A stretch of DNA of 40,572 nt from Spirochaeta sp. (GCA_027859055.1 JAQIBO010000311.1:1-40572); one strand, 5' to 3'. Positions 1-8,381 are shown, numbered from the stretch's first letter. Notes: generated from the sequence alone by a model not told the origin. Program-made: numbers and translations.

Positions 1-127
1 GCGCCTCCACCGAGCGGCGCGTGTTTTCCACCGCGATCCACGTTAACAGAAGAACCGGAATGGTTGTGAGGGCGACCATGAGAACTAAGAGGCGGAATCT
101 GAGTCCGTGACGCCGTACGGTGCGAAT
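1..127 (-). CDS. Probable sensor histidine kinase, N-terminus only (runs off window)
   Basis: Reading the minus strand from 127 gives a basic N-terminus and one hydrophobic segment (RFRLLVLMVALTTIPVLLLTWI) followed by a charged stretch, the usual beginning of a membrane sensor kinase of the YesM type or a similar signalling protein. A strong AGGAGG lies at 139-134, and the only sensibly placed codon after it is ATT at 127-125. The first ATG in frame is at 79 and has no ribosome site. The reading frame overlaps the end of the GH5 gene by 43 bases, so it would be the last visible gene of the sugar operon, and a kinase sensing a sugar would fit there. The family assignment is inferred from the N-terminus alone. 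Confidence 0.45.
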   Translation of the reverse strand, partial: MRTVRRHGLRFRLLVLMVALTTIPVLLLTWIAVENTRRSVEA

Positions 128-1896
128 GTGGTGCCTCCTCCGCCTCCAATCGTAACATAAACGGCTTCAAGCTGAATCAGGGCGGTATCTGATCGAATTA
201 CCACCCGCCGCAGCCCCGGTTCAGCGGACATCTGCACCCAATAGTCGGAGAAATCGGTCTGCTGAGCGGTGACCGGGACGGTGATTTCGTGCGCCGGTCG
301 GTCTATCGTGATCGTTACTGTCGGCGCGTCCGATTGTGCCCCGCACGCCAGGCGAACTCCGACGTGGAGTTGCTGTTCCTCGTTGCCGGCAACGGCGAAA
401 TCGTACGCCGCCCAGGAACCTGGATTCAATTGAAGATACAGCCATTCTTCCGGGGCCCACGGTTCACCGCCGTTGTGTTGAAAGTTCGGTGCGCCGGCTT
501 CCGGTTGGTGACCGGTGACGTAGCCGAACTCAGTGCCGTCTCCCGCGCGGAACTCTATCTCGGAGGTGTCGTGAGGCGCGTGCTTTGCGGTGGGAGTTGC
601 CTCCGTTGCGGCGCGGGTCCCGGCGTCTGTGTCTCTATCATTTCGCGCGAGATCATAGCCGCGCCCCCGGTCCTGGAACGCGTAGAAGATCGCCGGAATG
701 CGGAGCGGCGGGCGGCGGAAGAGGGATCGCACCACATCGTCATGGTAGTCGCACCGCTGCAGCGGCAGGTTGTCAAGGAAATCTGCCAATGCCGTTCGGG
801 CGCATTCCAGCGCCGGGGGTGCCACAGCGGGGCGGTCGCCCCCGCCGCCGTCAGCGTATGCGACAACCTCGTTCCACCCGGCAGGCAGCCGTATTGAAGC
901 GGGGGAGTTGGTGGTATCCAACTTCTTCCAGGTCCAGAAGTTCCATGAAATGTTCAGGTCTTCAAACAGTCGGAACGCCCCGGTGTACCAGTCCGTGTTG
1001 TTCTCGCCGCCTTCGCCCATAAAAATCGGCACATTCAGCCGATCCCGAGCCTCCAGATAGGGAGTCAGGCTCTCGCGGTCGGGATTGTTCCAGTATTTGT
1101 GAAACTGCAGCATCACGTTGTCGTCGCCGAGGTCGGTAAAAATCGACCAGTCGGTGGCCCAGTGCACCCCCTCCAGGATGATCATGTGCCGCCGGTCAAC
1201 CTCCCGGATCGCTTGCGTAATCCGGCGGTAGAGGGGCATCACGCGATCGTTGTACCGGGAAAACCACTCCGGCAGCGGTTCGTTCAACAGATCGAATCCC
1301 GCGACGATCCACTCATCTTTGTAGCGCTGGGCCAGTGAGCGCCAGATCTGCACCGTGTGGTCCTGGTTTTCCGACTCCGTGAACAGATCCGGCCGATCAT
1401 GCGCGGAGTCGTCGATGTTTGTGCCGGTCTGTCCGCCCGGTGTACCGTGCAGGTCCAGGATCGCGTAGACCCTGTGCGTTTTGCACCACTCAAGGAGCCG
1501 GTCGATCCGCTGCAGCCGCGATTCCGCCATATCCGAGGACGCGTCGGTCCCGGTCAAATATCGCGCGTTAATCGGCACCCGGAGGGAATTGAAACCCTCG
1601 GAAGCTATCCGTTCCACGTCTTTTTCAGTGATAAACCGGTCCCAATAGGTTTCCCAGAACCGGCTTGCGCCGTCCGTTCCCAACAGGCTCCGGACCATAG
1701 CCTCCATCCGCCGCGGGCGATCGGCGGCTTCGGGCATCCGCCACATGTAGCCCTCGGGAAGCAGCCAACTCCCCAGACCGACGCCTCGCAAGAGAAAGGG
1801 TACACCCTCTCCGTTAACGATCCGTTGCCCTTCGGCGCGGACAAATCCGGACACGCAATCGGTACCTGTAGTGACGTTGTTCATGTATTGGCTCAT
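85..1896 (-). CDS. Glycoside hydrolase family 5 protein with C-terminal carbohydrate-binding-like domain
   Basis: A 603-residue glycosidase. The GH5 barrel covers about residues 15-400: RGVGLGSWL at the start, GFNSLRVPIN near 101, LDLHGTPGG near 148, the acid/base Glu in LLNEP (about E206), FHKYW near 265, the nucleophile Glu in MGEGG (about E295), and WNFWTWK further on. The last 150 residues look like a beta-sandwich of the CBM6/35 kind. There is no signal peptide, so it probably acts in the cytoplasm on imported oligosaccharides. The track start at 2109 is too long: ATG at 1896 overlaps the upstream permease stop as ATGA. It forms one operon with the two permeases. The exact substrate (beta-glucan, mannan or other) cannot be read from the sequence. 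Confidence 0.88.
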   Translation of the reverse strand: MSQYMNNVTTGTDCVSGFVRAEGQRIVNGEGVPFLLRGVGLGSWLLPEGYMWRMPEAADRPRRMEAMVRSLLGTDGASRFWETYWDRFITEKDVERIASEGFNSLRVPINARYLTGTDASSDMAESRLQRIDRLLEWCKTHRVYAILDLHGTPGGQTGTNIDDSAHDRPDLFTESENQDHTVQIWRSLAQRYKDEWIVAGFDLLNEPLPEWFSRYNDRVMPLYRRITQAIREVDRRHMIILEGVHWATDWSIFTDLGDDNVMLQFHKYWNNPDRESLTPYLEARDRLNVPIFMGEGGENNTDWYTGAFRLFEDLNISWNFWTWKKLDTTNSPASIRLPAGWNEVVAYADGGGGDRPAVAPPALECARTALADFLDNLPLQRCDYHDDVVRSLFRRPPLRIPAIFYAFQDRGRGYDLARNDRDTDAGTRAATEATPTAKHAPHDTSEIEFRAGDGTEFGYVTGHQPEAGAPNFQHNGGEPWAPEEWLYLQLNPGSWAAYDFAVAGNEEQQLHVGVRLACGAQSDAPTVTITIDRPAHEITVPVTAQQTDFSDYWVQMSAEPGLRRVVIRSDTALIQLEAVYVTIGGGGGTTFAPYGVTDSDSAS

Positions 1897-2780
1897 CCTT
1901 TCAGCGCTCCTTCCGCGATACCCTTGGTGATGTACTTCTGCAGGAACAGGTACAGCGTCACCATGGGAAGCATAGCCAGGATCAAGGTCGCCAGGATCGC
2001 CGTCCAGTCGTTGTTGTTGTACTGCCCAAACAGCATGTTGGTGGACAGCAGCACCGTATAGTTGTCGCTGTCGGTGATCATCAGCAGGGGAAGCAGAAAG
2101 TCGTTCCACATCCAGAGGGTGTTGAGAACGATAACCGTCACGGTGATCGGGGCGAGTAGGGGGAAAATTACGGTGACGAAATAGCGCAGTTCACCGCAGC
2201 CGTCGATACGCGCCGCCTCATCAAGCTCGATGGGGACGGACTTCACAAAACCGTGGTAGAGAAAGATCGCCATCGGCACCCCGAGGCCCACGTAAATGAG
2301 TCCCAGCCCAACCGTTGACCCTTGCACGTGGAGCGCCCTGGCCACCCGGGTGAGGGTGATCATGATGGAATGAAAGGGAATGAGCATGGACATGACAAAC
2401 ATCCCGAAAAGCAGGTTGCTCAATCTGGTGGGCGTTCTGGAAATCTTGTACCCCGCCATGGCACCGAAAAACACGATGCCGGAAGCACCCGTCGCCACCA
2501 CGACCACCGTATTGACCACGGCGCGCAAGAAGCGCGTCCGTTCAAACGCCTCTATGTAATTGCTGAACCGCAGCGTTTCCGGGAGCGCGAGGATGTCGTT
2601 CATGATGGCGCCGTCGGTCTTGAGCGAGTTGAGTAGCGCCATATAGACCGGAAAGAGCGCGAACGCCGCTACCGCCGTCAAAATGGTATAGGCGATCAGT
2701 TCCCGGACCACATCGGGTGCGGAAAGACGACGAGACTTGTTGGCGCGCAGGCCCGACGATGAAAGGGGTTGGGCAATCAT
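1893..2780 (-). CDS. Carbohydrate ABC transporter permease, MalG/LacG type
   Basis: A 295-residue inner-membrane permease of the binding-protein-dependent CUT1 sugar family. It has six predicted membrane helices, the first near residues 28-50, and the conserved cytoplasmic EAA loop (EAARIDGCGELRYF) that docks on the ATPase. It ends in GIAEGALKG, typical of this family. Its start overlaps the stop of the partner permease (ATGA at 2777-2780) and its stop overlaps the GH5 start, so all three are translationally coupled. No solute-binding protein or ATPase gene is in this operon; a shared MsmK-type ATPase elsewhere is usual for CUT1 systems. Confidence 0.93.
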   Translation of the reverse strand: MIAQPLSSSGLRANKSRRLSAPDVVRELIAYTILTAVAAFALFPVYMALLNSLKTDGAIMNDILALPETLRFSNYIEAFERTRFLRAVVNTVVVVATGASGIVFFGAMAGYKISRTPTRLSNLLFGMFVMSMLIPFHSIMITLTRVARALHVQGSTVGLGLIYVGLGVPMAIFLYHGFVKSVPIELDEAARIDGCGELRYFVTVIFPLLAPITVTVIVLNTLWMWNDFLLPLLMITDSDNYTVLLSTNMLFGQYNNNDWTAILATLILAMLPMVTLYLFLQKYITKGIAEGALKG

Positions 2781-3697
2781 AGCTGAACCTCCCGGGACTT
2801 CATAATCCGAAGTTGGATTAACGTTATCGCGAACACCAACGCGAACAGCAACGTCGCCTTGGCGCTGGCATACCCGTAGCGGTTGCTCATGTTGAACGCC
2901 TCTTCAAAGATGTTGAGCGCTATCACCTGCGTCGCCCGCCCCGGTCCACCGCCGGTGAGCGCGTAGACAACTTCAAATACCTTGAACGACATATTGAGAG
3001 ACAGAAATACGCCGATCGTCACCGACGGGAGAATCATCGGCAAGACCACCGAACGGAACGCCCGAAACCGAGAGGCGCCGTCCACCTCGGCGGCCTCTAC
3101 CAGTTGCACTGGTACGCCCTGAAGAGCGGCGATGTAGATAACCATCAGGTATCCCACGCCGGCCCACAACGACACGATCAAGATCGAGTAGAACGACCAG
3201 GCGGGATCACCGATCCATTGCTGGTCCAGAAACGAGAACGCACTGAAATCAGCCAAATCGGGCAAGACCTGGGTATAGATAAAGAGCCACATAAACCCGC
3301 CGATGATCATGCTGATCATATTGGGCATGAACAGAATCATGCGGAACGCCACCCGACCCCGGGTCCGTCCTTCCACAAGAACGGCAAGAAAAAGTGCCAG
3401 GACGTTCTGGAAGACCACCATAAACCCGACGTATTTGAGGGTGAACAGTACCGAATCCAGGAAGTACGGGTCCTGCGTCAGCGCTTCCACATAGTTGTCC
3501 AAACCTACGAACCTGGGACTCGGATTGAGGATGTTCCAGTTGGTCAGGCTGTACCACATGCCTCCAAAGGCGGGGACCAACACAAACACGACGTAAAACG
3601 CCAACGCCGGTGCTACAAACCCCAGGATCTGACCGGGCGCCTTCCAGTGATTGAACCGTCTGTTTACCGGCCGTAGCCGACCTTCCATGCCTATCAT
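2777..3697 (-). CDS. Carbohydrate ABC transporter permease, MalF/LacF type
   Basis: A 306-residue permease and partner of the downstream MalG-type protein. It has six membrane helices and the EAA loop EAAEVDGASRFRAF near residue 203. It is the first gene of the minus-strand operon. The usual first gene, an extracellular sugar-binding protein, is missing: upstream are 266 bases without a gene and then the metal ATPase. The ATG at 3697 has no Shine-Dalgarno sequence; CATAAT lies 6 bases before it and AAGACA 18 bases further up, so the message may be leaderless. Confidence 0.92.
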   Translation of the reverse strand: MIGMEGRLRPVNRRFNHWKAPGQILGFVAPALAFYVVFVLVPAFGGMWYSLTNWNILNPSPRFVGLDNYVEALTQDPYFLDSVLFTLKYVGFMVVFQNVLALFLAVLVEGRTRGRVAFRMILFMPNMISMIIGGFMWLFIYTQVLPDLADFSAFSFLDQQWIGDPAWSFYSILIVSLWAGVGYLMVIYIAALQGVPVQLVEAAEVDGASRFRAFRSVVLPMILPSVTIGVFLSLNMSFKVFEVVYALTGGGPGRATQVIALNIFEEAFNMSNRYGYASAKATLLFALVFAITLIQLRIMKSREVQL

Positions 3698-3727
3698 GGC
3701 TGAATTATGAGTGGCGGCGTCCCGGGT
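3698..3727 (-). promoter_or_regulatory. Putative leaderless promoter of the sugar permease operon
   Basis: On the minus strand CATAAT (3709-3704) ends six bases before the ATG at 3697, and a weak AAGACA lies 18 bases upstream of it. No ribosome-binding sequence lies between. The rest of 3728-3963 shows no gene or clear signal. Confidence 0.4.
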
Positions 3728-3963
3728 TGTCTTTTCAGGATGTTAGCAGGCGGGGTTGTACAATTTTGATGTGGCCGGGACGGAAGCCAGGTCGGCGGCC
3801 GGTATTTTCCACCGATCGACTCCGGACCCGGTTACCGCGATCCGAACGGAGCGATCAATTATCAGTTGCATTTCAGTTTTCCTGTTTACGTTCAACCTAT
3901 CAAAGAATTGTGAAGGGCGTATGGAGAGACGGTGAATAGTCGGTAGATTACTCCCATTCCCAC

Positions 3964-5925
3964 TCACGCCGGTTTCCGCAGGAGTCGTAGTCCGTTCAGA
4001 ACGACGATAATCGTGCTGCCCTCGTGGCCCACTACCCCCATGGTGAGAGGCACACCGACGGTAAGCGTCAACACCACCAGCGTCACGACTACCCCCATCG
4101 CGAAGACCACGTTCTGGAGAATCACCCGCCGCGCCCGCCGACTTATCCGAACCGCCCGGACCAACGCTCCGAGATCGTCCGCCATTAACACAACGTCGGC
4201 GCTTTCGAGGGCCGCGTCGGTCCCAGCGGCGCCCATGGCAATTCCGACCTGGGACCGAGCCAACGCGGGAGCATCATTTACACCGTCACCGACCATGGCA
4301 ACCGGACCGTACCGCTCCTGAAGTTTTTCGACCCAGGTCATCTTGTCCTCAGGCATCAGACCGGCGTACATCTCGTCAATTCCCAGACGGTCCGCCATCG
4401 CTCGGGCGGTGGTTTCGTCGTCGCCGGTGAGCATGACAACCCGCTGTATACCGGCGTCCCGGAGGCGTTGTATCTGCTCCGCCGCGTCGGGACGTTCCTT
4501 GTCCATGACGGTGATCGTCCCCAGATATTCGCCGTCGTGCTGGACCTGCAGGACCGTTTTGCGACCCTGCCGACGCAGCTCTTCGACCCGCCCGGTGAGC
4601 GCGGCGTCGGACAAAATACCGCGCGCTTCCATCATCCGCGGCGACCCGATAAGAGTTTCCTTTCCGTTCCAGTGTGCGATTACCCCGCTACCGATGCTCT
4701 CTTCAAAGTATTCCGGTTCCCGCGGCTGAATGCCCGCTTCCCGCGCGTGGCGCACTATCGCCCGGGCTATTGGATGTTGGCTGTGGATTTCCGCTCTGGC
4801 GGCAACGGCGAGCAGGTACTCCGTTGTGATTCCGTCGGCGGGAATAACGTCGGCAACCGCGGGGCGTCCGAACGTGAGAGTGCCGGTCTTGTCGAACGCG
4901 ATGGTACGTATACCGTATAACGCTTCCACGTAGCCTCCGCCTTTGAACAGCACGCCACCGCGGGCTCCCCCGGCGATCGCGCTGAGCACCGTGGCGGGAA
5001 CACTGATAACCAGGGCGCAGGGTGAGGCAACGGTGAGAAGAACCATGGCGCGATAGAAGACGTTTTCAAAAAGGTTGGCCGTCAGGAGCGACATGCCGAC
5101 GATGTACAGCGCCACCAGTACAATGACGCCCATGGCGTAGTACTTCTCGGCCCGGTCCAGAAAGCTTTGCATCGCCGCTTTTCGTTCCCGGGCGTCTTCC
5201 ACCATCGTGATGATCCGGGAGAGGGTGCTTTCCGACGCGGGCTTGCTGACCCGGACGTCAAAGGCTCCGCTCTGATTGAGTGTGCCGGCGAGCACGGCGT
5301 CACCGATCGTCTTGCCCACCGGGAGTGACTCACCGGTGACGGAAGACTCGTCAAAGTAGCCGGTGCCGGAGGCGATCTCGCCGTCCAGGGCAACCCGATC
5401 GCCCGGTCTGAGCACAAAGACGTCATCGGTGACGACGGTATCCAACGGTACATCGACGAGCTCTCGGCCCCGGCGCAGCCGCACCGAATCGGGCCGCAGG
5501 GTAAGGAGCGCAGAAATAGCCTGGTGGGTCCGGCCCATCGCGTAATTTTGCAGGACGTTACTCAGAGAGAAGAGGAATAGTAGCGTAGCCCCCTCCGTCC
5601 ACGCGTCAACGTAGGCGGCTCCCAGGGCGGCGAGAACCATCAGCATGTCCACCTCGACGGTAAATGCCCGGACGGCCCGAATGATCTCCATCGTTGCGAA
5701 AAATCCGCCGAATAGATACGTGGCCACATGAACCGTCAGGACAACGGCCGAGGCAGCCCCGCGCGCCTCAAGAATTACACCGGTCACCAGGCCAATGAGA
5801 GTCAGCACGACAAAAACCGCTTCCACCCGCTCGGAAGCATTTCGCCAGACGTCAAATCGGCCGCGAGAACCGCTTCCATCTACCGGTCCTGTCGCGGACG
5901 ACACTTCTATCATTTCGCTATTCAT
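3964..5925 (-). CDS. Heavy-metal P-type ATPase, P1B-4 (CoaT/CtpD-like) group
   Basis: A 653-residue metal efflux pump. In order: membrane helices from about residue 33, actuator motif TGES (about 197), the metal-site motif SPC in helix 6 (about 301), phosphorylation site DKTGT (about 345), the SQHP motif (about 384), GDGVNDAP, and in the last helix HEGST (about 633). SPC with HEGST and no N-terminal CxxC metal-binding domain is the P1B-4 pattern, whose known members export Co, Zn, Fe or Ni. The ATG at 5925 was chosen over the longer track start because the promoter (TTGACG, 17 bases, TATAAC) ends only 10 bases before it. It is divergent from a TrmB-type regulator and shares an operator with it. 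Confidence 0.93.
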   Translation of the reverse strand: MNSEMIEVSSATGPVDGSGSRGRFDVWRNASERVEAVFVVLTLIGLVTGVILEARGAASAVVLTVHVATYLFGGFFATMEIIRAVRAFTVEVDMLMVLAALGAAYVDAWTEGATLLFLFSLSNVLQNYAMGRTHQAISALLTLRPDSVRLRRGRELVDVPLDTVVTDDVFVLRPGDRVALDGEIASGTGYFDESSVTGESLPVGKTIGDAVLAGTLNQSGAFDVRVSKPASESTLSRIITMVEDARERKAAMQSFLDRAEKYYAMGVIVLVALYIVGMSLLTANLFENVFYRAMVLLTVASPCALVISVPATVLSAIAGGARGGVLFKGGGYVEALYGIRTIAFDKTGTLTFGRPAVADVIPADGITTEYLLAVAARAEIHSQHPIARAIVRHAREAGIQPREPEYFEESIGSGVIAHWNGKETLIGSPRMMEARGILSDAALTGRVEELRRQGRKTVLQVQHDGEYLGTITVMDKERPDAAEQIQRLRDAGIQRVVMLTGDDETTARAMADRLGIDEMYAGLMPEDKMTWVEKLQERYGPVAMVGDGVNDAPALARSQVGIAMGAAGTDAALESADVVLMADDLGALVRAVRISRRARRVILQNVVFAMGVVVTLVVLTLTVGVPLTMGVVGHEGSTIIVVLNGLRLLRKPA

Positions 5926-5956
5926 AGTAGTAGTTGTTATACTAACTACTACTATG
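5923..5956. promoter_or_regulatory. Palindromic operator and bidirectional promoter of metal ATPase and TrmB regulator
   Basis: A perfect 13-base inverted repeat CATAGTAGTAGTT, 8-base centre GTTATACT, then AACTACTACTATG. Each outer end contains an ATG: 5925 on minus (the ATPase) and 5954 on plus. The centre carries TATACT on plus (5938-5943) and TATAAC on minus (5941-5936). The minus -35 is TTGACG at 5964-5959, exactly 17 bases upstream. A regulator bound here would block both promoters. Confidence 0.8.
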
Positions 5957-6016
5957 AACGTCAACCACTATCTGCTTGCCATTAACCACCGTTCCCGGGA
6001 AAATAGGGCAAAATAT

Positions 6017-6802
6017 ATGGAAACTTCAGTACAGATCGAGAAACTGGTTGCGTTGGGCATGACCGAATACGAGGCCAAGGTCTACATCGCCCTCCTGCCG
6101 GAACACCCCGTAACCGGATATCAGGTGGCAAAGCGGGCCGGAGTTCCTCGGTCTATGGTATATGAAGCGTTGTCCCGCCTGGAAAACCGGGGAGCCGTAC
6201 TGAAAACCCGCGAAGAGAACGCCGCTTACTACCGCCCGGTGGATCCAACGGTCATTCTCGACCGGTACGCCGAGACGGCCCGCTCGCGCGCGGAGGACCT
6301 GAAAGACGCGCTGGCCCCCATGTTTCGTCGTCGGGAAGACGGCAAAGTGTGGAACTTCTCCGGGCACAACGAGGCGGTACGTCACGCGCGCGGACTTATC
6401 GCCGAAGCGACCCAGGAGATCATGGTGGTCCTGGGGGATGACGATCTGGGCACTCTGGCGGATGACCTGAGAGCGGCCGACAAGAGAGGGGTCCATTTAG
6501 GGGTCATGCTCACCGGCGATGCCGATTTTGGCGTCGGCGAGGTGATCCGCCATCCCAAACACGAGACAGAACTTCACCAGCTTGGTGGTGCAATCCTGGT
6601 CGTCGCGGATGAACAGGAGTGCCTCATCGCCGGACCGGGAGAAAACGCGCTGGCCACGGCGACCTCCAATGCCAATCTCGTTCTCATCACCAGGCAGTTC
6701 ATCTGGATGGAACTTTTTTCTCAGCGGATTTTTTCCCGCCTGGGCGATGATCTTCTTGAGCGCCTCGACGACGAGGACAGACGGGTCCTTGCGGGAAGCT
6801 GA
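6017..6802 (+). CDS. TrmB-family transcriptional regulator
   Basis: A 261-residue regulator. The N-terminal winged helix matches the TrmB family (KLVALGMTEYEAKVYIALL, then VPRSMVYEALSRLENRG). The remaining residues form a PLD-like effector domain such as follows the HTH in sugar-type TrmB proteins. ATG 6017 with AGGG eight bases upstream fits the domain start. A second in-frame ATG at 5954, at the end of the operator and near-leaderless, would add 21 residues. It is divergent from the metal ATPase, so it is probably its repressor and autoregulated. TrmB proteins are known mainly for sugar and sulfur control, so a metal role would be unusual; this is inferred from position only. Confidence 0.8.
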   Translation: METSVQIEKLVALGMTEYEAKVYIALLPEHPVTGYQVAKRAGVPRSMVYEALSRLENRGAVLKTREENAAYYRPVDPTVILDRYAETARSRAEDLKDALAPMFRRREDGKVWNFSGHNEAVRHARGLIAEATQEIMVVLGDDDLGTLADDLRAADKRGVHLGVMLTGDADFGVGEVIRHPKHETELHQLGGAILVVADEQECLIAGPGENALATATSNANLVLITRQFIWMELFSQRIFSRLGDDLLERLDDEDRRVLAGS

Positions 6803-6894
6803 CGCCACGTTCATACAATCAACAGATCCGCTTTAATCTTTCTTCATATCTCCTCGGTAGTATCTGTATCAGACAAATAATCAGGAGGTGTACG

Positions 6895-7431
6895 ATGAAA
6901 CGTACCGTAATGATGGGTATCGTCCTGGCGACGATCGCAATAGTAGGAGTCAGCGCATGGGGACCGGGTACCGGCGGAGGCTTGATGTGGAACGACGAAA
7001 CGCTTGAAGAGACTGATCTCGCGGGCAGGTTGCAACTGGCTGAGAATGAGATTCCGGTCCTGGTTGTTGGAGCCGACAGGTATCAACTGATGATCCATCC
7101 GACGCTTGCGGCGGAAGTCGATGTAGAGAACAACGAACGGATCGAGGTAAGCGGTTTTGCGACGGAGTTTTCCGACCGCGACCTGTTGGGTACCACCAGG
7201 GTGATCCACGTCCGGGCGATCGAGGCGGATGGCCAACGAGTAATCCTGCCTGACGGCGCCGCCGGTGGCTGGGGCCAAGGCCCTGGGATGATGCGGGGCG
7301 GCAATGCCGGTCGCGGCGGATACGGTCAGGGTATGATGGGTGGCTATGGCGCCTACGATGACGATGGCGATACCGGCTGGTGGGGACCGCGTGGACAGGA
7401 CCGCGGGAGTTTTGGCACGCGGCGTCGTTAG
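6895..7431 (+). CDS. Exported Gly/Met-rich protein of unknown function
   Basis: A 178-residue protein with a clear signal peptide (MKRTVMMGIVLATIAIVGVSA) and a strong AGGAGG seven bases before the ATG. The middle (residues 40-125) looks like a small beta-barrel or OB-like fold. The tail is low complexity, rich in Gly, Met, Trp and Arg (GMMRGG, GQGMMGGYG, GWWGPR). Met-rich tails occur in periplasmic metal-handling proteins, which would fit the neighbouring metal ATPase, but no family is recognised and the function is open. Confidence 0.75.
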   Translation: MKRTVMMGIVLATIAIVGVSAWGPGTGGGLMWNDETLEETDLAGRLQLAENEIPVLVVGADRYQLMIHPTLAAEVDVENNERIEVSGFATEFSDRDLLGTTRVIHVRAIEADGQRVILPDGAAGGWGQGPGMMRGGNAGRGGYGQGMMGGYGAYDDDGDTGWWGPRGQDRGSFGTRRR

Positions 7432-7498
7432 AAGGATTGGTCGAAGGATGCGGGACCGGGGCAGGTGGCTCCGGCCCGTAATTTTCGGTCCTGGTTTC

Positions 7499-7885
7499 TC
7501 AGGCTACCGAACGGTCTCCGTTCCACCATTTCCACGCGTCCCGGTAGTCCAACACCAGCGATACTGTGTCCACTGCCAGGAGAATGAACAAGTAGCGTTG
7601 ATATCCGGACGCAGGGTCCTGGATCAGCAGCCAGAGCACCAGCGCAAGCATGGGCGTCCAAACCAGCACGTGCGGTACTGCCATGATTTTGGAAAAGCCA
7701 CGCTCGACCAGTGCGAGGATACCGTTGAGAAGCATCGCGCCCACTGCCATTGCGGCGAGCCATGGACCAGCAGGCTCCGAGAGAAAGAACAGCGATGCCG
7801 CATTGCCCGGCACGAGGATAAGCGCAACCCATAACTGAACCCACAGGGGCATGCGTCGATAACTCTGCAATATATGGCGCATCAA
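7499..7885 (-). CDS. Small membrane protein, four predicted helices
   Basis: A 128-residue integral membrane protein of unknown function. Hydrophobic segments at about residues 14-35, 43-60, 68-87 and 95-110 are separated by short loops, and the C-terminus (YRDAWKWWNG) is polar. It lies 28 bases downstream of the YHS-domain gene on the same strand, so the two are probably cotranscribed. A GGGAG about ten bases upstream serves as ribosome site; the second Met (7882) is an equally good start. No catalytic motif is visible. Confidence 0.75.
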   Translation of the reverse strand: MMRHILQSYRRMPLWVQLWVALILVPGNAASLFFLSEPAGPWLAAMAVGAMLLNGILALVERGFSKIMAVPHVLVWTPMLALVLWLLIQDPASGYQRYLFILLAVDTVSLVLDYRDAWKWWNGDRSVA

Positions 7886-7913
7886 GGGTGTGCTCCCGTT
7901 GCAGTCAATTGAA

Positions 7914-8381
7914 TCACTCGGCCGCCTCGATCAAGCCCGCCCGCAATCCCGGCCAGTTACGGTCCGCGGCGGCGATGTTTTCGGGCAAGTCACTACGAAA
8001 CTGCCGTTGGTACCGGGCGTTATAGTTCAGAAAGAGTCGTCCTCCTTCAATTGTCCATAATTCCGGGTCTCCCGGTGCTACCTGATCCTGCGCAGCTGCC
8101 TGGGCACAATACCCTCCGTAATGGGGCGCGTAGCGTTCCGGATCATCGGTGAAAAGATCCCGGTGTTCCGCCGAGACAAAGTACCAGGTTGCACCGTCCC
8201 AGTCCGTGGTAAACGTTGCTGATCCTTCGACAGGAGCGTCCATGGTGTGATACGCCACGGGATCGTACCCTTCAATTGCAATTCCATCCGTTGTATTGAC
8301 GGGCCCCTCCTGTTGTCCCGCACCGAGTACCACAACTACAGGAACCAGGAAAAACACACTCATGACGAGTACTTTCTGCAT
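7914..8381 (-). CDS. Secreted YHS-domain protein
   Basis: A 155-residue protein with a signal peptide ending near VVLGAGQQEG, a form common in spirochaete exported proteins, and AAGGAG before the ATG. The YHS core spans about residues 30-105: IEGYDPVAYHT, then ATWYFVSAEHRDLF, DPERYAPHYGGYCA. YHS domains are linked to metal binding in copper and heavy-metal proteins and are also found as stand-alone periplasmic proteins. Together with the metal ATPase and the Met-rich exported protein nearby this suggests a metal-related envelope role, which is inference. Confidence 0.88.
   Translation of the reverse strand: MQKVLVMSVFFLVPVVVVLGAGQQEGPVNTTDGIAIEGYDPVAYHTMDAPVEGSATFTTDWDGATWYFVSAEHRDLFTDDPERYAPHYGGYCAQAAAQDQVAPGDPELWTIEGGRLFLNYNARYQRQFRSDLPENIAAADRNWPGLRAGLIEAAE

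Noticed and set aside
85-2109. N-terminal extension of the GH5 ORF to 2109
   Set aside because: The first 71 residues overlap the MalG-type permease gene and have no domain similarity. ATG 1896 with ATGA overlap is the natural start.
5923-5956. TAG repeat as a simple microsatellite
   Set aside because: The triplets form two exact inverted arms with promoter boxes in the centre, so an operator explains them better.
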